A model generated the notes under the pieces. That model did no database searches. It worked only from the letters and a program-made list of their open reading frames with translations, and had not been told where the DNA came from. Source: CAYVFC01 sp964450715 (GTDB lineage Bacteria; Myxococcota_A; Polyangia; Polyangiales; JAFGIB01). Taken from it: a stretch of 14,297 nucleotides of DNA. The stretch lies in the NCBI GenBank assembly GCA_964450715.1, contig CAYVFC010000180.1, positions 1 through 14,297 on the forward strand. The letters are read 5' to 3'. Shown in pieces: positions 1 to 7,615 of the stretch (position 1 is the first letter of the stretch; every line of letters begins with the position of its first letter). Position numbers and translations under genes: made by a program.

Positions 1-55
1 CGATCGTGCCCACGTTCATGTGCGGCTTGTCCCTGACGAACTTTTCCTTGGCCAT
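1..55 (-). CDS. tuf: Elongation factor Tu, N-terminal fragment (cut by window edge)
   Basis: Only the first 18 codons are in the window. They read MAKEKFVRDKPHMNVGTI, the familiar N-terminus of bacterial EF-Tu, the GTPase that brings aminoacyl-tRNA to the ribosome. The ATG is at 55-53. A strong Shine-Dalgarno (AAGGAG) lies about 8 bases upstream on the minus strand, within 63-70. The gene follows fusA after a 100-bp gap, as expected for the last gene of a classical str operon. I see no convincing terminator in that gap, so co-transcription with fusA is likely. The P-loop and all later domains lie outside the window. Confidence 0.93.
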   Translation of the reverse strand, partial: MAKEKFVRDKPHMNVGTI

Positions 56-155
56 TTTCCGATCTCCTTTTTTCCTAAAGCTCTTTTACTTTTTCTATCC
101 GGGGGGCGGCGCTCTGCCCGGTCCGCTCGGCGGAGGCGTTGGCGCCTTGCTGTGT

Positions 156-2276
156 CTAGTAGCCTCTGATCCGGGTGACGATCTCCTTGGCGATGTTGCC
201 CGGTACCGCTTCGTACCGCTTGAACTGCATGCTGTGGGTGGCGCGCCCCTGGGTGAGGCTGCGAAGGTCGGTAGCGTAGCCGAACATGGTCGACAGCGGT
301 ACCTCGCCATCGATGATCTGCAGGTTGCCGCGGCGGTTCATGCCGGTAACCCGGCCGCGGCGCGAGTTCAGGTCGCCGATGACGTCCCCCATGTACTCCT
401 CCGGCACCACCACTTCCAGTGAAAAAACCGGCTCCAGCAGCTGTAGCCCCGCTTTTTGCGCCGCTTCCTGCAAGGCCAGGCCGGCCGCCAGCTCGTAGGC
501 GGGGGGCGTGGAGTCCTCCTCGTTGAAAGAGCCGCCGATGAGCTCGGCCTTGACGTCGACCACGGGGAACCAGGCCAGCACGCCGCGCCGCATGGCGTCC
601 TGCACCCCCTTGTCCACCGCGGGGACGAACTGCTTGGGTACGACCTCGGTCCCGACCCGGTTGCTGAAGCTGTACCCCTTGCCGTTGCCGGCCGGCTCGA
701 TGGCCAGAACCACGTGGCCGTACATGCCGCGGCCACCGGCACCGCCCGCCGGCTTGACGTACTTGCCCTCGGCCTCGGCCCGGGCGCTGATGCCCTCGCG
801 ATAGGCGACCTGGGGCTTGCCCACATTGCAGGAGACCTTGTAGTCGCGCCGCATACGCTCGACCAGCACCTCCAGGTGAAGCTCGCCCATGCCCGAGATG
901 ATGGTCTGGCCCGTCTCCGGGTCGACCTGGGAGCGAAAGGAGGGGTCCTCTACCGCCAGCTTGCCCAGCACCTCGCCCAGCTTGTCCTCGTCGGCCTTGC
1001 TCTTGGGCTCCACCGCCACCGAGATGACCGGCTCGGGAAAGCTCATGCTCTCCAGCACTACCGGGTGCTTCTCGTGGCAGAGGGTATCGCCGGTCTGTAC
1101 CGATTTCAGCCCCACCGCGGCGTAGATGTTGCCCGCGTGGATCTCTTTGATTTCCTCGCGCTTGTCGGCGTGCATACGCACCAGCCGGGTCAGCCGCTCC
1201 CGCTTTTTCTTGGTGGAATTGTAGAGTGTTTCCCCGGTGCGGGCGCTGCCCGAGTACACGCGGATGAAGGAGAGCTGCCCCACGAAGGGGTCGTTCAGCA
1301 CCTTGAAAACCAGGGCGCTGAAGGGCTGCTCGTCGCTGGCCTCGCGGGTGACCTTCTTTTCATTGCGCGGGTCGATGCCCTGCACGGCGGCCACTTCCAG
1401 CGGGGAGGGGAGGAAGTCGACCACCGCGTCCAGCAGCAGCTGCACACCCTTGTTGCGAAAGGCCGAGCCGCAGCAGACCGGGACCAGCTTGAAACCGAGC
1501 GCGGCCGCGCGCAGCGAGGAGAGGATCTGCTCGGCCGAGAAATCCGTATCCCCTTCCAGGTAGCGCTCCATCAGCGCGTCGTCGTGCTCGGCGGCCTTTT
1601 CCAGGAGCTTTTCTCGCGCCTGCTCGGCCGCTTCGCGCAGCTCGTCCGGGACCTCGACCGCCTCGAATTCGGCGCCCAGCGAGTCGTCCTTGAAGACGAT
1701 GGCCTTCATGGCTACCAGGTCGATGACCCCGCGGAAGCTGTCCTCGGCGCCCAGGGGAAGCTGCAGCAGCACCGGGTTGGCGCCCAGCCGCTCGCGGATC
1801 GACTGCACGGAGGCGTCGAAGTTGGCCCCCACCCGGTCCATCTTGTTGATGAAGACTATGCGCGGCACCCGGTAGGTGTCCGCCTGGCGCCAGACGGTCT
1901 CGGACTGGGGCTCCACGCCGCTGACCGCGTCCAGCACGCAGATGGCGCCGTCCAGCACTCTGAGCGAGCGCTCCACCTCGACCGTGAAGTCCACGTGGCC
2001 GGGGGTATCTATTAAATTGATGCGGTGCTTCTGGTTCTGGAAGGGGCCGGCGCCGGTAGTCCAGAAGCAGGTGGTGGCGGCCGAGGTGATGGTGATGCCC
2101 CGCTCCTGCTCCTGCTCCATGTAGTCCATGGTGGCCGCGCCGTCGTCGACCTCGCCGATCTTGTAATTGACGCCCGAGTAGTAGAGCACCCGCTCGGTGG
2201 TGGTCGTCTTGCCGGCATCGATGTGGGCCATGATGCCGATATTGCGCGTCCTCTCTATGGGAAACTCGGCGGCCAT
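156..2276 (-). CDS. fusA: Elongation factor G (translocase GTPase)
   Basis: EF-G drives tRNA-mRNA translocation and, with RRF, ribosome recycling in the cytoplasm. The protein is 706 residues, close to the usual 690-705. Visible GTPase motifs are the P-loop AHIDAGKTT (residues 17-25), switch I RGITI (59-63), DTPGHVDF (90-97) and NKMD (144-147). The remaining domains read through intact to a C-terminus of VTRIRGY. An upstream in-frame start at 2327 would add 17 residues, but MAAEFPIERTRNIG is the family's normal N-terminus and has a GGAGAG ribosome binding site just before it, so 2276 is preferred. It lies between rpsG and tuf in str-operon order. The oddity is the 357-bp gap upstream, which holds a terminator-like hairpin and suggests that fusA-tuf expression can be uncoupled from rpsL-rpsG. 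Confidence 0.97.
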   Translation of the reverse strand: MAAEFPIERTRNIGIMAHIDAGKTTTTERVLYYSGVNYKIGEVDDGAATMDYMEQEQERGITITSAATTCFWTTGAGPFQNQKHRINLIDTPGHVDFTVEVERSLRVLDGAICVLDAVSGVEPQSETVWRQADTYRVPRIVFINKMDRVGANFDASVQSIRERLGANPVLLQLPLGAEDSFRGVIDLVAMKAIVFKDDSLGAEFEAVEVPDELREAAEQAREKLLEKAAEHDDALMERYLEGDTDFSAEQILSSLRAAALGFKLVPVCCGSAFRNKGVQLLLDAVVDFLPSPLEVAAVQGIDPRNEKKVTREASDEQPFSALVFKVLNDPFVGQLSFIRVYSGSARTGETLYNSTKKKRERLTRLVRMHADKREEIKEIHAGNIYAAVGLKSVQTGDTLCHEKHPVVLESMSFPEPVISVAVEPKSKADEDKLGEVLGKLAVEDPSFRSQVDPETGQTIISGMGELHLEVLVERMRRDYKVSCNVGKPQVAYREGISARAEAEGKYVKPAGGAGGRGMYGHVVLAIEPAGNGKGYSFSNRVGTEVVPKQFVPAVDKGVQDAMRRGVLAWFPVVDVKAELIGGSFNEEDSTPPAYELAAGLALQEAAQKAGLQLLEPVFSLEVVVPEEYMGDVIGDLNSRRGRVTGMNRRGNLQIIDGEVPLSTMFGYATDLRSLTQGRATHSMQFKRYEAVPGNIAKEIVTRIRGY

Positions 2277-2633
2277 TCTGGCTCTCCGTTCGCGCGTGTT
2301 GACGACGACGACTGCATGCGGGTTCACGATGACGGGCTCTTGCTGGGTGGGGTTCTCTCGGGCTCTTGGTTAGGGAAAAGGGAAATTCGAAAAGACAAAA
2401 CCCTCTTCGACCCCTGTGATCGCCCTCGGATCACCCATCGCTCGAAGAGGGTTTCGAGAACAGCTCCGGTTTTCTCTCCGCGTTCGGCGCGTCCGCCATC
2501 GGGCAGCAGACGACGCGCCGGCGGCGGTTGCCGCTGCTCTCGTCTATGTCTCGAGTGTCATGATCTCGTTTACGGCTCCCAGCCGGACGGTATCCCGCGC
2601 GGGACCTCTCCCGGCCTCACGGTTAGGGGTTGT
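2277..2633. other. Long rpsG-fusA intergenic region
   Basis: This 357-bp gap separates two genes that are usually close together in str operons. It contains the nested hairpin listed separately at 2390-2454. The part next to fusA (2277-2389) is pyrimidine-rich on the transcript and ends in the fusA ribosome binding site. The part next to rpsG (2455-2633) is GC-rich and shows no convincing ORF, tRNA or promoter. Plus-strand ORFs crossing it are shadows. Confidence 0.7.
2390..2454 (-). terminator. Nested hairpin with T-tract, probable attenuator or terminator
   Basis: A perfect 13-bp inverted repeat pairs 2398-2410 with 2442-2454 (AAACCCTCTTCGA and its complement). Inside its 31-base loop a second 5-bp stem pairs 2417-2421 with 2429-2433 (TGATC/GATCA). 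Read on the minus strand, the outer stem runs into TTTTGTCTTTT (2400-2390), the layout of an intrinsic terminator. On the plus strand no T-run follows, so the orientation fits the str transcript. It lies 180 bases after rpsG and about 115 bases before fusA. Because fusA is essential, it is more likely a partial terminator or attenuator than an absolute stop. That is inference. Confidence 0.65.
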
Positions 2634-3101
2634 CTACCACCTGTAATGCGCGAACGCCTTGTTGGCCTCCGCCATTCTGTGCGTATCCTCGCGCTTCTTG
2701 ACCGCGGCCCCCCGGTTCTGCGAGGCATCGACCAGTTCCGCGGCCAGTCGCTCTACCATGGTCTTCTCGCCGCGGGCGCGGCTGTACGATGAGAGCCAGC
2801 GCATGGCCAGGGCGCTGCGCCTCTCGGGACGGATCTCCACCGGCACCTGGTAGGTGGCACCGCCCACTCGCCGGCTCTTGACCTCGATCTTGGGGCGTAC
2901 CGAGTCCAGCGCCCTGCGGAACACATCGATGGGGTCGGCCTTGTAACGGTCGGCGATGATGTCGAAGGCGCCGTAGAGGATGCGTTCGGCAACCGACTTC
3001 TTGCCCTTGACGGTCAGCACGTTGATGAACTTGGTGACCAGCCTGTCCCGGAACTTGGCGTCCGGCAGGACTTTCGCTCTGGCTACTCTTCGCCTTCTCA
3101 T
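2634..3101 (-). CDS. rpsG: 30S ribosomal protein S7
   Basis: S7 nucleates assembly of the 30S head and binds the 3' domain of 16S rRNA. The 155-residue product matches the family length. It shows conserved stretches such as KSRRVGGATYQVPVE in the middle and KKREDTHRMAEANKAFAHYRW-type residues at the C-terminus (last residues AHYRW). The ATG at 3101 follows AAAGGA about 13 bases upstream, slightly far but acceptable. It is 44 bases downstream of rpsL, consistent with one transcript. In E. coli, S7 also represses its operon by binding the rpsL-rpsG junction; I cannot see whether this happens here. Confidence 0.97.
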   Translation of the reverse strand: MRRRRVARAKVLPDAKFRDRLVTKFINVLTVKGKKSVAERILYGAFDIIADRYKADPIDVFRRALDSVRPKIEVKSRRVGGATYQVPVEIRPERRSALAMRWLSSYSRARGEKTMVERLAAELVDASQNRGAAVKKREDTHRMAEANKAFAHYRW

Positions 3102-3145
3102 GCTCGGAGGGTTCCTTTAGTAGTGCTGTTGCCTACTGTTGCTGC

Positions 3146-3544
3146 CTATTGCTTGGGGCGCTTGACGCCGTACTTGGACCGGCCCTTGGTGCGGTTGGCC
3201 TTGTTGGTGTTGGAGGGGCCGATGGCGCCCATGGCGTCCAGGGTGCCGCGGACCACGTGGTAGCGGACGCCGGGCAGGTCCTTGACGCGGCCGCCGCGGA
3301 TCAGCACCACCGAGTGCTCCTGCAGGTTGTGCGCCTCGCCCGGGATATACGTTGTAACCTCGAAGCCGTTGGAGAGCCGCACGCGGGCTACCTTGCGCAG
3401 CGCACTGTTGGGTTTCTTGGGGGTGGTGGTATACACGCGCACGCAAACCCCGCGTCTTTGCGGGCAGGACTGCAGCGCCGGCGAGTCGGTCTTTTCGCGC
3501 CGGACGCGCCTTCCCTTGCGAACGAGCTGATTGATGGTGGGCAT
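3146..3544 (-). CDS. rpsL: 30S ribosomal protein S12 with an extra C-terminal-region segment
   Basis: S12 sits at the decoding centre of the 30S subunit and controls fidelity. The N-terminus MPTINQLVRKGRR, TTPKKPNSALRK and GGRVKDLPGVRYH are typical. The streptomycin-relevant lysines in TTPKKPNS and GRVKDLPG are both the wild-type residue, and the Asp in KDLPG (the residue methylthiolated by RimO in E. coli) is present. At 132 residues it is 8 longer than the 124-residue E. coli protein; the extra residues lie between TLDAMG and RSKYGVKRPK. The ATG at 3544 has an AGGA ribosome binding site 4 bases upstream. It is the first gene of the str operon here. Confidence 0.97.
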   Translation of the reverse strand: MPTINQLVRKGRRVRREKTDSPALQSCPQRRGVCVRVYTTTPKKPNSALRKVARVRLSNGFEVTTYIPGEAHNLQEHSVVLIRGGRVKDLPGVRYHVVRGTLDAMGAIGPSNTNKANRTKGRSKYGVKRPKQ

Positions 3545-3602
3545 CGAGTCCTGCCTGGCGGTTCTGGTCCGACCGTTTGCTGCTGCCTGTTGCTTCTCTT
3601 CT

Positions 3603-3619
3603 GGCCGCCGTGGGCGGCC
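3603..3619 (-). promoter_or_regulatory. Short GC hairpin in the rpsL leader
   Basis: A perfect 7-bp stem pairs 3603-3609 with 3613-3619 (GGCCGCC/GGCGGCC, 3-base loop). It lies about 60 bases before the rpsL start, inside the predicted 5' leader of the str transcript. No T-run follows, so it is not a terminator. It may only stabilise the leader; function is unknown. Confidence 0.4.
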
Positions 3620-3670
3620 GCTCCTGGTTCCGGTCGCTCCGGAGGCGCCACCCTCTTGCGGTGGGCGGGG

Positions 3671-3698
3671 AAGTTACTTGAGGCCCGGTTCCTGTCAA
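3671..3698 (-). promoter_or_regulatory. Predicted sigma-70 promoter of the str operon
   Basis: On the minus strand a perfect -35 box TTGACA (3698-3693) is followed, after 16 bases, by TAACTT (3676-3671). The latter keeps the first T, the A and the final T of the consensus -10. The start site would be near 3665, giving a leader of about 120 bases before rpsL. The -35 box lies only a few bases after the T-tract of the upstream terminator, so the operon appears insulated and then started afresh. The -10 is weak, hence moderate confidence. Confidence 0.6.
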
Positions 3699-3701
3699 GC
3701 T

Positions 3702-3723
3702 AAAAAACCCGCCTTTTCGCGGG
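3702..3723 (-). terminator. Intrinsic terminator on the minus strand
   Basis: CCCGC (3708-3712) and GCGGG (3719-3723) form a 5-bp GC stem with a 6-base loop. On the minus strand it is followed directly by six T residues (3707-3702). This is a textbook intrinsic terminator for minus-strand transcription. No minus-strand gene lies between it and the end of the sigma-54 activator at 4800, so it may end a long 3' tail of that operon or an RNA made from the palindromic region. Confidence 0.75.
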
Positions 3724-3822
3724 GATGCGGGCGCCGGCGGATGGGCGGGATCGGCAACCGCTTGTCGGGGACGCGGGCGGCCGGGGATTGGCGTTAGCCC
3801 GGGGGTGCTGTGAGGGGTGCAC

Positions 3823-3852
3823 AGGGGCATCGAGGGGCATCGAGGGGCATCG
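3823..3852. repeat. Three tandem copies of a 10-bp unit
   Basis: The unit AGGGGCATCG occurs three times without interruption (3823-3832, 3833-3842, 3843-3852). A 10-bp period places the copies on nearly the same face of the DNA helix, as in some repeated protein-binding sites. It lies about 125 bp upstream of the str promoter -35 box. It could equally be a neutral slippage repeat. Confidence 0.8.
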
Positions 3853-4073
3853 CACGTTCGGTTCTCGCCGGTTCGCTTCGGGGGGGGCTGGCGACCGGTC
3901 GAACATAGCCAGAGCGGGCTGCGCCGTTTTTAGCGGTCTCGTCGATCGGCTTGTTCGAACGCCTCATCTGCCGGCCTGGGACGCGGTCGATCCGCGCGAA
4001 AAGGCTCGGTTTCTGCGGGATTGCGGTTTTCGCTCGATCGCTGAATTTACGGGGTCCCTGGCCTCAGACGCCT

Positions 4074-4102
4074 TTGCTGGACGGCCGACCGGCATCTATA
4101 TT
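4074..4102 (+). promoter_or_regulatory. Weak candidate sigma-70 promoter
   Basis: TTGCTG (4074-4079) and TATATT (4097-4102) are separated by 17 bases. The -10 matches 5 of 6 consensus bases, the -35 only 3 of 6. It lies at the start of an AT-rich patch, where such matches arise by chance. If real, it would drive plus-strand transcription into the palindromic elements. Confidence 0.22.
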
Positions 4103-4198
4103 GATACACACCCAATGAACAGGGCACCTGGCTCGGATCGCGGAATGAGGATAAAGGATATATTAGAAAATAACCGAATATACAGGAATACAGCGCGG

Positions 4199-4272
4199 GT
4201 TGCCTACGGAAGGCAACTTGAGAAAAATATAGAAATAACGGCCTGTTATCGGAGCCCGGGCTAGCGGATAAC
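4199..4272. other. Two small hairpins in the AT-rich patch
   Basis: A perfect 7-bp stem (GTTGCCT 4199-4205 with AGGCAAC 4211-4217, 5-base loop) is followed by a second stem (GTTATC 4245-4250 with GATAAC 4267-4272) enclosing the self-complementary GCCCGGGC. Neither has a T-tract. They may belong to a structured RNA with the palindromes downstream, or be incidental. Confidence 0.4.
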
Positions 4273-4354
4273 GGAGACCTCGAGCAAGACCTGCTGGCGC
4301 TGCTGGAGGCGTCCGCGACCGCGCTTTCCGGTTAAAGATACGACGCCTGCCTGA

Positions 4355-4531
4355 CGCGGGAAGGCCGGGACCGGTCGGCGGGGGCGTCCCGAGCGCCAAC
4401 CGCGCATTGACCGAGACCTACGGTTGGCACGAGGGTCGAGCGCAGCTTGCGGCCCGCCAGTCCGAGTGACTCCGTCGGGCGGGCCAATGCAAGCCGCGCG
4501 TCCCCCGCCGACCGGTCCCGGCCTTCCCGCG
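4355..4531. repeat. Large branched palindrome A (30-bp perfect stem enclosing two hairpins)
   Basis: The outer arms 4355-4384 and 4502-4531 are perfect 30-base inverse complements. Inside lie two more hairpins: GCCAACCG/CGGTTGGC (4395-4402 with 4421-4428, 18-base loop), and a second stem pairing 4445-4458 with 4478-4494 (GCTTGC-GGCCCGCC with its complement, interrupted by one 3-base bulge). As RNA this folds as a three-way junction of 177 bases. No transposase gene and no obvious flanking target duplication is visible. It could be a structured RNA, a mobile miniature element or a recombination/structural site. The structure is seen directly; its role is unknown. Confidence 0.75.
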
Positions 4532-4577
4532 CCCCCCGAGACGCCGGTAACGGAAGAGCGATCAAGTCGAGACCAGA

Positions 4578-4750
4578 CCTAAAACAAGCGAACGCATCTA
4601 CCGCGAGCGCCCACAGCACGCCATTTCGGGCCGTACTCGCTCGTCGCTCCTCGACGTACGGATGAGTACGCCTGCGTCGCTGTTCGCTCCGTGCGGCCCG
4701 AACTGACGCACTGTGAGCGCTCTCGCTACGATGCGCTCGCTTGTTTTAGG
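4578..4750. repeat. Large imperfect palindrome B (59/60-bp arms)
   Basis: Arms 4578-4636 and 4691-4750 pair at 50 of 59 positions with one 1-base bulge. The 13 outermost pairs are perfect (CCTAAAACAAGCG). The 54-base loop holds a further 5-bp stem CGTAC/GTACG (4655-4659 with 4666-4670). It starts 49 bases after the stop codon of the sigma-54 activator gene on the minus strand. Of nine substitutions between the arms, five become G-U pairs if the minus strand is transcribed and only one if the plus strand is. This hints weakly at minus-strand RNA. Palindromic elements with a GTAC core recall REP-type intergenic repeats, but I cannot assign a family. Confidence 0.75.
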
Positions 4751-4799
4751 GCTAGTGGCGAGGGACTTACCCAATTGATGAGACTGCCGGTAATGGTTC

Positions 4800-5854
<1,055 letters not shown>

Positions 5855-5858
<4 letters not shown>

Positions 5859-6751
5859 GGTATGTCCCTCGGCTTGTCGTTGGACTGCTTATTCAAGAGC
5901 GCATCCAGCCGGCGCCGGTGTGCGGAGGCGGGGAAGCGCTGGTTAAAGCGGGCGGCGCGCCGTTCGGCGCGCCCGTGGCGTCCGAGCCGGATGAGCGCTT
6001 CGATGGCGATCACCTCGCGTTCCTGTGCCAGCACGCCGCGTGGAAAACGGGTCTGGTGCTCGCCGGAGAGCGACAGCGCCCGCTGCGGCGCGGTTTCCAG
6101 AGCGGCCCGCGCCCTTTTGAGCAGGATGAGCTCGGCGTTGACGTCGAAAGCGCCGGTGGCGGTAGCGTCTTTCTGCGCGCCGCTGCTGTCGGTTTCGCCG
6201 ACATCGGTGCTTGTGACGGCCCTTTTATTCGCTCTAGCCGTTTTTACTTTTGCCGCTTGCTTAACCGGCCTTTGCGCCTCGACCGGCAATATCGGTTCGG
6301 GAGCGTCCGCGATCGAAGCGACCTCTCCGGCGCCCGGTAACGCCCGTGCCGGTACCTCGCCACGGCGCTCTGACGCGCTCTTCGCCGGAGACGGCTTTTC
6401 GACCTTTGCGTACGCGGTTTCAGCTGCCCGCTCCCCGGCGCTCGTCTTCGTCCCTCGGTTCAGAGCCAGGTGAAGCCCGAGTACGCCGGCGCCGACCGCG
6501 AGCACAACAGCGCCGATTTTCAGCAGCGGTTCTACCTTGGCCGCCCCTGGCACGGCGAGCGCCACGGGCGGCTGGCTGGGCGTCGGTTGCGCGAGCGCTT
6601 CAGGGCCCACCACAGCGGCAAGCCCGGCGGTGATGCGAGCCATCTGCTCGGGTTGGGGCCCTTCGTTCCGGCCTGCTTGCAGGACATCCCGCAACAACGG
6701 ATCGACGGAGCCCTCAGACTCCAGTAACCGCGTCGGACGTGGCTCTTTCAT
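5855..6751 (-). CDS. Single-pass membrane protein with TPR-like C-terminus, probable ECF sigma partner
   Basis: A 298-residue protein. Residues 1-70 form a polar N-terminus (cytoplasmic by analogy), residues about 75-97 a hydrophobic membrane segment (VVLAVGAGVLGLHLAL), 100-200 a Lys/Ala/Pro-rich linker, and about 205-285 an Ala/Arg/Leu-rich helical part (ERARAAL-, GEHQTRFPRG-, FNQRFPAS-like turns) resembling TPR or BamD-like repeats. Such proteins often follow ECF sigma genes in myxobacteria and are suspected anti-sigma factors; this is resemblance, not proof. The N-terminus lacks the His/Cys of the zinc anti-sigma domain. The ATG at 6751 overlaps the sigma-factor stop in ATGA and has AGAGGA just upstream. 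A longer reading of this frame back to 7078 would only shadow the sigma gene. Its stop overlaps the activator start, so all three genes are coupled. Confidence 0.82.
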
Positions 6752-7344
6752 ACGATCCTCTCCCGCCCCTTGAGTTTTCCGATAGCAGCGTCGATCTCGC
6801 GACGCGCCGCGTAGAGTCTGGAAAAGGCCGTACCGCGCGGGCACGCGAGTACCTCGGCGACCTCCTCCATGGTCATCTCCTCGATCTCGTAAAGGACAAA
6901 GACCTCCCGCTTCTCGGGCGAAAGGTCGCTCAAGATGTCGTCGAGAATCCTGAGCTGGTTCTTGTGCTCGAACGCTACCGCCTGTTGCGGCGGCACCGTC
7001 TGCTCCGGTGGCTCTGCGGTTGTTCTTTCCCTTCGCACCTGCGCGCGCCGGCGATGCGTCGAGGCCACGTTCGCGCAAATGCCATAGAGCCAGGTACGGA
7101 CGCTCGAGCGTCCTTCAAACTCCGGAAGCTTACGGTGTACGACCACGAAAACGTCCTGGCACTTGTCCTCCAACTCGGAATCGGACACGCCGTGACGGCG
7201 GAGCGTTCTCCAGACGAAAGCCGCGTTTTGCCTGAAAATCTTGGCGAATCGCGGGCCCGCCGTTCGCGCGCTGCTCTGGTCCGTGTCTGCCACCGATCGG
7301 CTGTCTCGTCGCATCTGGCGGATATCTTCTACGTGCGGGACCAA
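6748..7344 (-). CDS. ECF-family RNA polymerase sigma factor
   Basis: A 198-residue sigma-70-family factor of the extracytoplasmic-function type, which has only regions 2 and 4. Region 2 spans about 33-101, with the DKCQDVFVVV and SVRTWLYGICANVA motifs used for core binding and -10 melting. Region 4 spans about 130-185, with LSPEKREVFVLYEIEEMT and a helix-turn-helix ending RGTAFSRLYAARR for -35 recognition. The TTG at 7344 has GGAGA about 5 bases upstream and gives a 30-residue extension before region 2; an ATG at 7314 is an alternative without a clear ribosome binding site. It is the first gene of a coupled operon with a membrane protein and a sigma-54 activator. The upstream 271-bp gap is shared with a divergent operon. 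I found no convincing autoregulatory promoter. Confidence 0.93.
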   Translation of the reverse strand: MVPHVEDIRQMRRDSRSVADTDQSSARTAGPRFAKIFRQNAAFVWRTLRRHGVSDSELEDKCQDVFVVVHRKLPEFEGRSSVRTWLYGICANVASTHRRRAQVRRERTTAEPPEQTVPPQQAVAFEHKNQLRILDDILSDLSPEKREVFVLYEIEEMTMEEVAEVLACPRGTAFSRLYAARREIDAAIGKLKGRERIV

Positions 7345-7487
7345 GATTCTCCAACCTCGCAGGCGGTACCGACGCCTCTATTATTGAGCTTGTGTAGATA
7401 GGGCCCCGAATTTTCGATTCAGGAACGACAGGGTTGAGAAAAAATTCTCTACGAAGAGACAAATCCCGTTCCGGGGCATTAATCCGT

Positions 7488-7504
7488 TGGCACTGGTATT
7501 GGGA
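7488..7504 (+). promoter_or_regulatory. Candidate sigma-54 (-24/-12) promoter
   Basis: TGGCAC (7488-7493), five bases, then TTGGGA (7499-7504) has the spacing of a sigma-54 promoter (TGGCAC-N5-TTGCW). The -24 half is perfect. The -12 half has TTGG where TTGC is expected, and the missing C is usually important. It points to the secreted-protein operon that begins at 7616 and lies next to a sigma-54 activator gene. TTGGCA (7487-7492) would also serve as a sigma-70 -35 box, but no -10 lies at the right distance. The segment 7345-7615 shows no other clear signal. Confidence 0.42.
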
Positions 7505-7615
7505 GGCGCTTCCGGTCGAAAATTATTCTCCCGTCCAACCTCTTACGCGGCAGCCGGTTGTCCTAGGCGCCCATGACGGTTAAAGAGGCGGCTCACGGCG
7601 TTTCCGGGAGTTATC

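Larger units (their letters stand above)
3724..4799. other. 1.08-kb gene-poor region with repeats and palindromes
   Basis: I find no ORF here that I would call a gene. A plus-strand frame from 3725 to 4264 is open, and its middle (about 3930-4055) has protein-like composition. It lacks a recognisable domain, begins inside the terminator region and has a composition shift at 4100, so at most it holds a decayed fragment. The region carries three 10-bp tandem repeats (3823-3852), an AT-rich patch (about 4090-4245) with small hairpins, and two large palindromic elements (4355-4531 and 4578-4750), listed separately. Confidence 0.6.

Noticed and set aside
456..2015. 519-residue plus-strand ORF opposite fusA
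   Set aside because: Antisense to an unmistakable EF-G gene; composition rich in His/Leu/Gly as expected for an antisense shadow of GC-rich coding DNA.
3117..3830. 237-residue minus-strand ORF overlapping rpsL
   Set aside because: Out-of-frame with rpsL and runs across the promoter and terminator; no domain, Arg/Pro/Ala-rich shadow.
3725..4264. 179-residue plus-strand ORF in the gene-poor region
   Set aside because: The middle part looks protein-like, but there is no recognisable family, no ribosome binding site and a composition break near 4100. At most a decayed fragment.
4332..4665. Small ORFs on both strands within the palindromes
   Set aside because: They follow the inverted-repeat arms and have no coding character.
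4355..4750. Retron msr-msd or 6S RNA
   Set aside because: Long stems invite the comparison, but no reverse transcriptase gene is in the window and the 6S central-bubble layout does not fit a perfect 30-bp stem with two branches.
7450..7472. ECF-type autoregulatory promoter (GGAAC ... CGTA on the minus strand)
   Set aside because: The spacing of 14 bases is shorter than the usual 16-17 for ECF promoters, so I did not annotate it.
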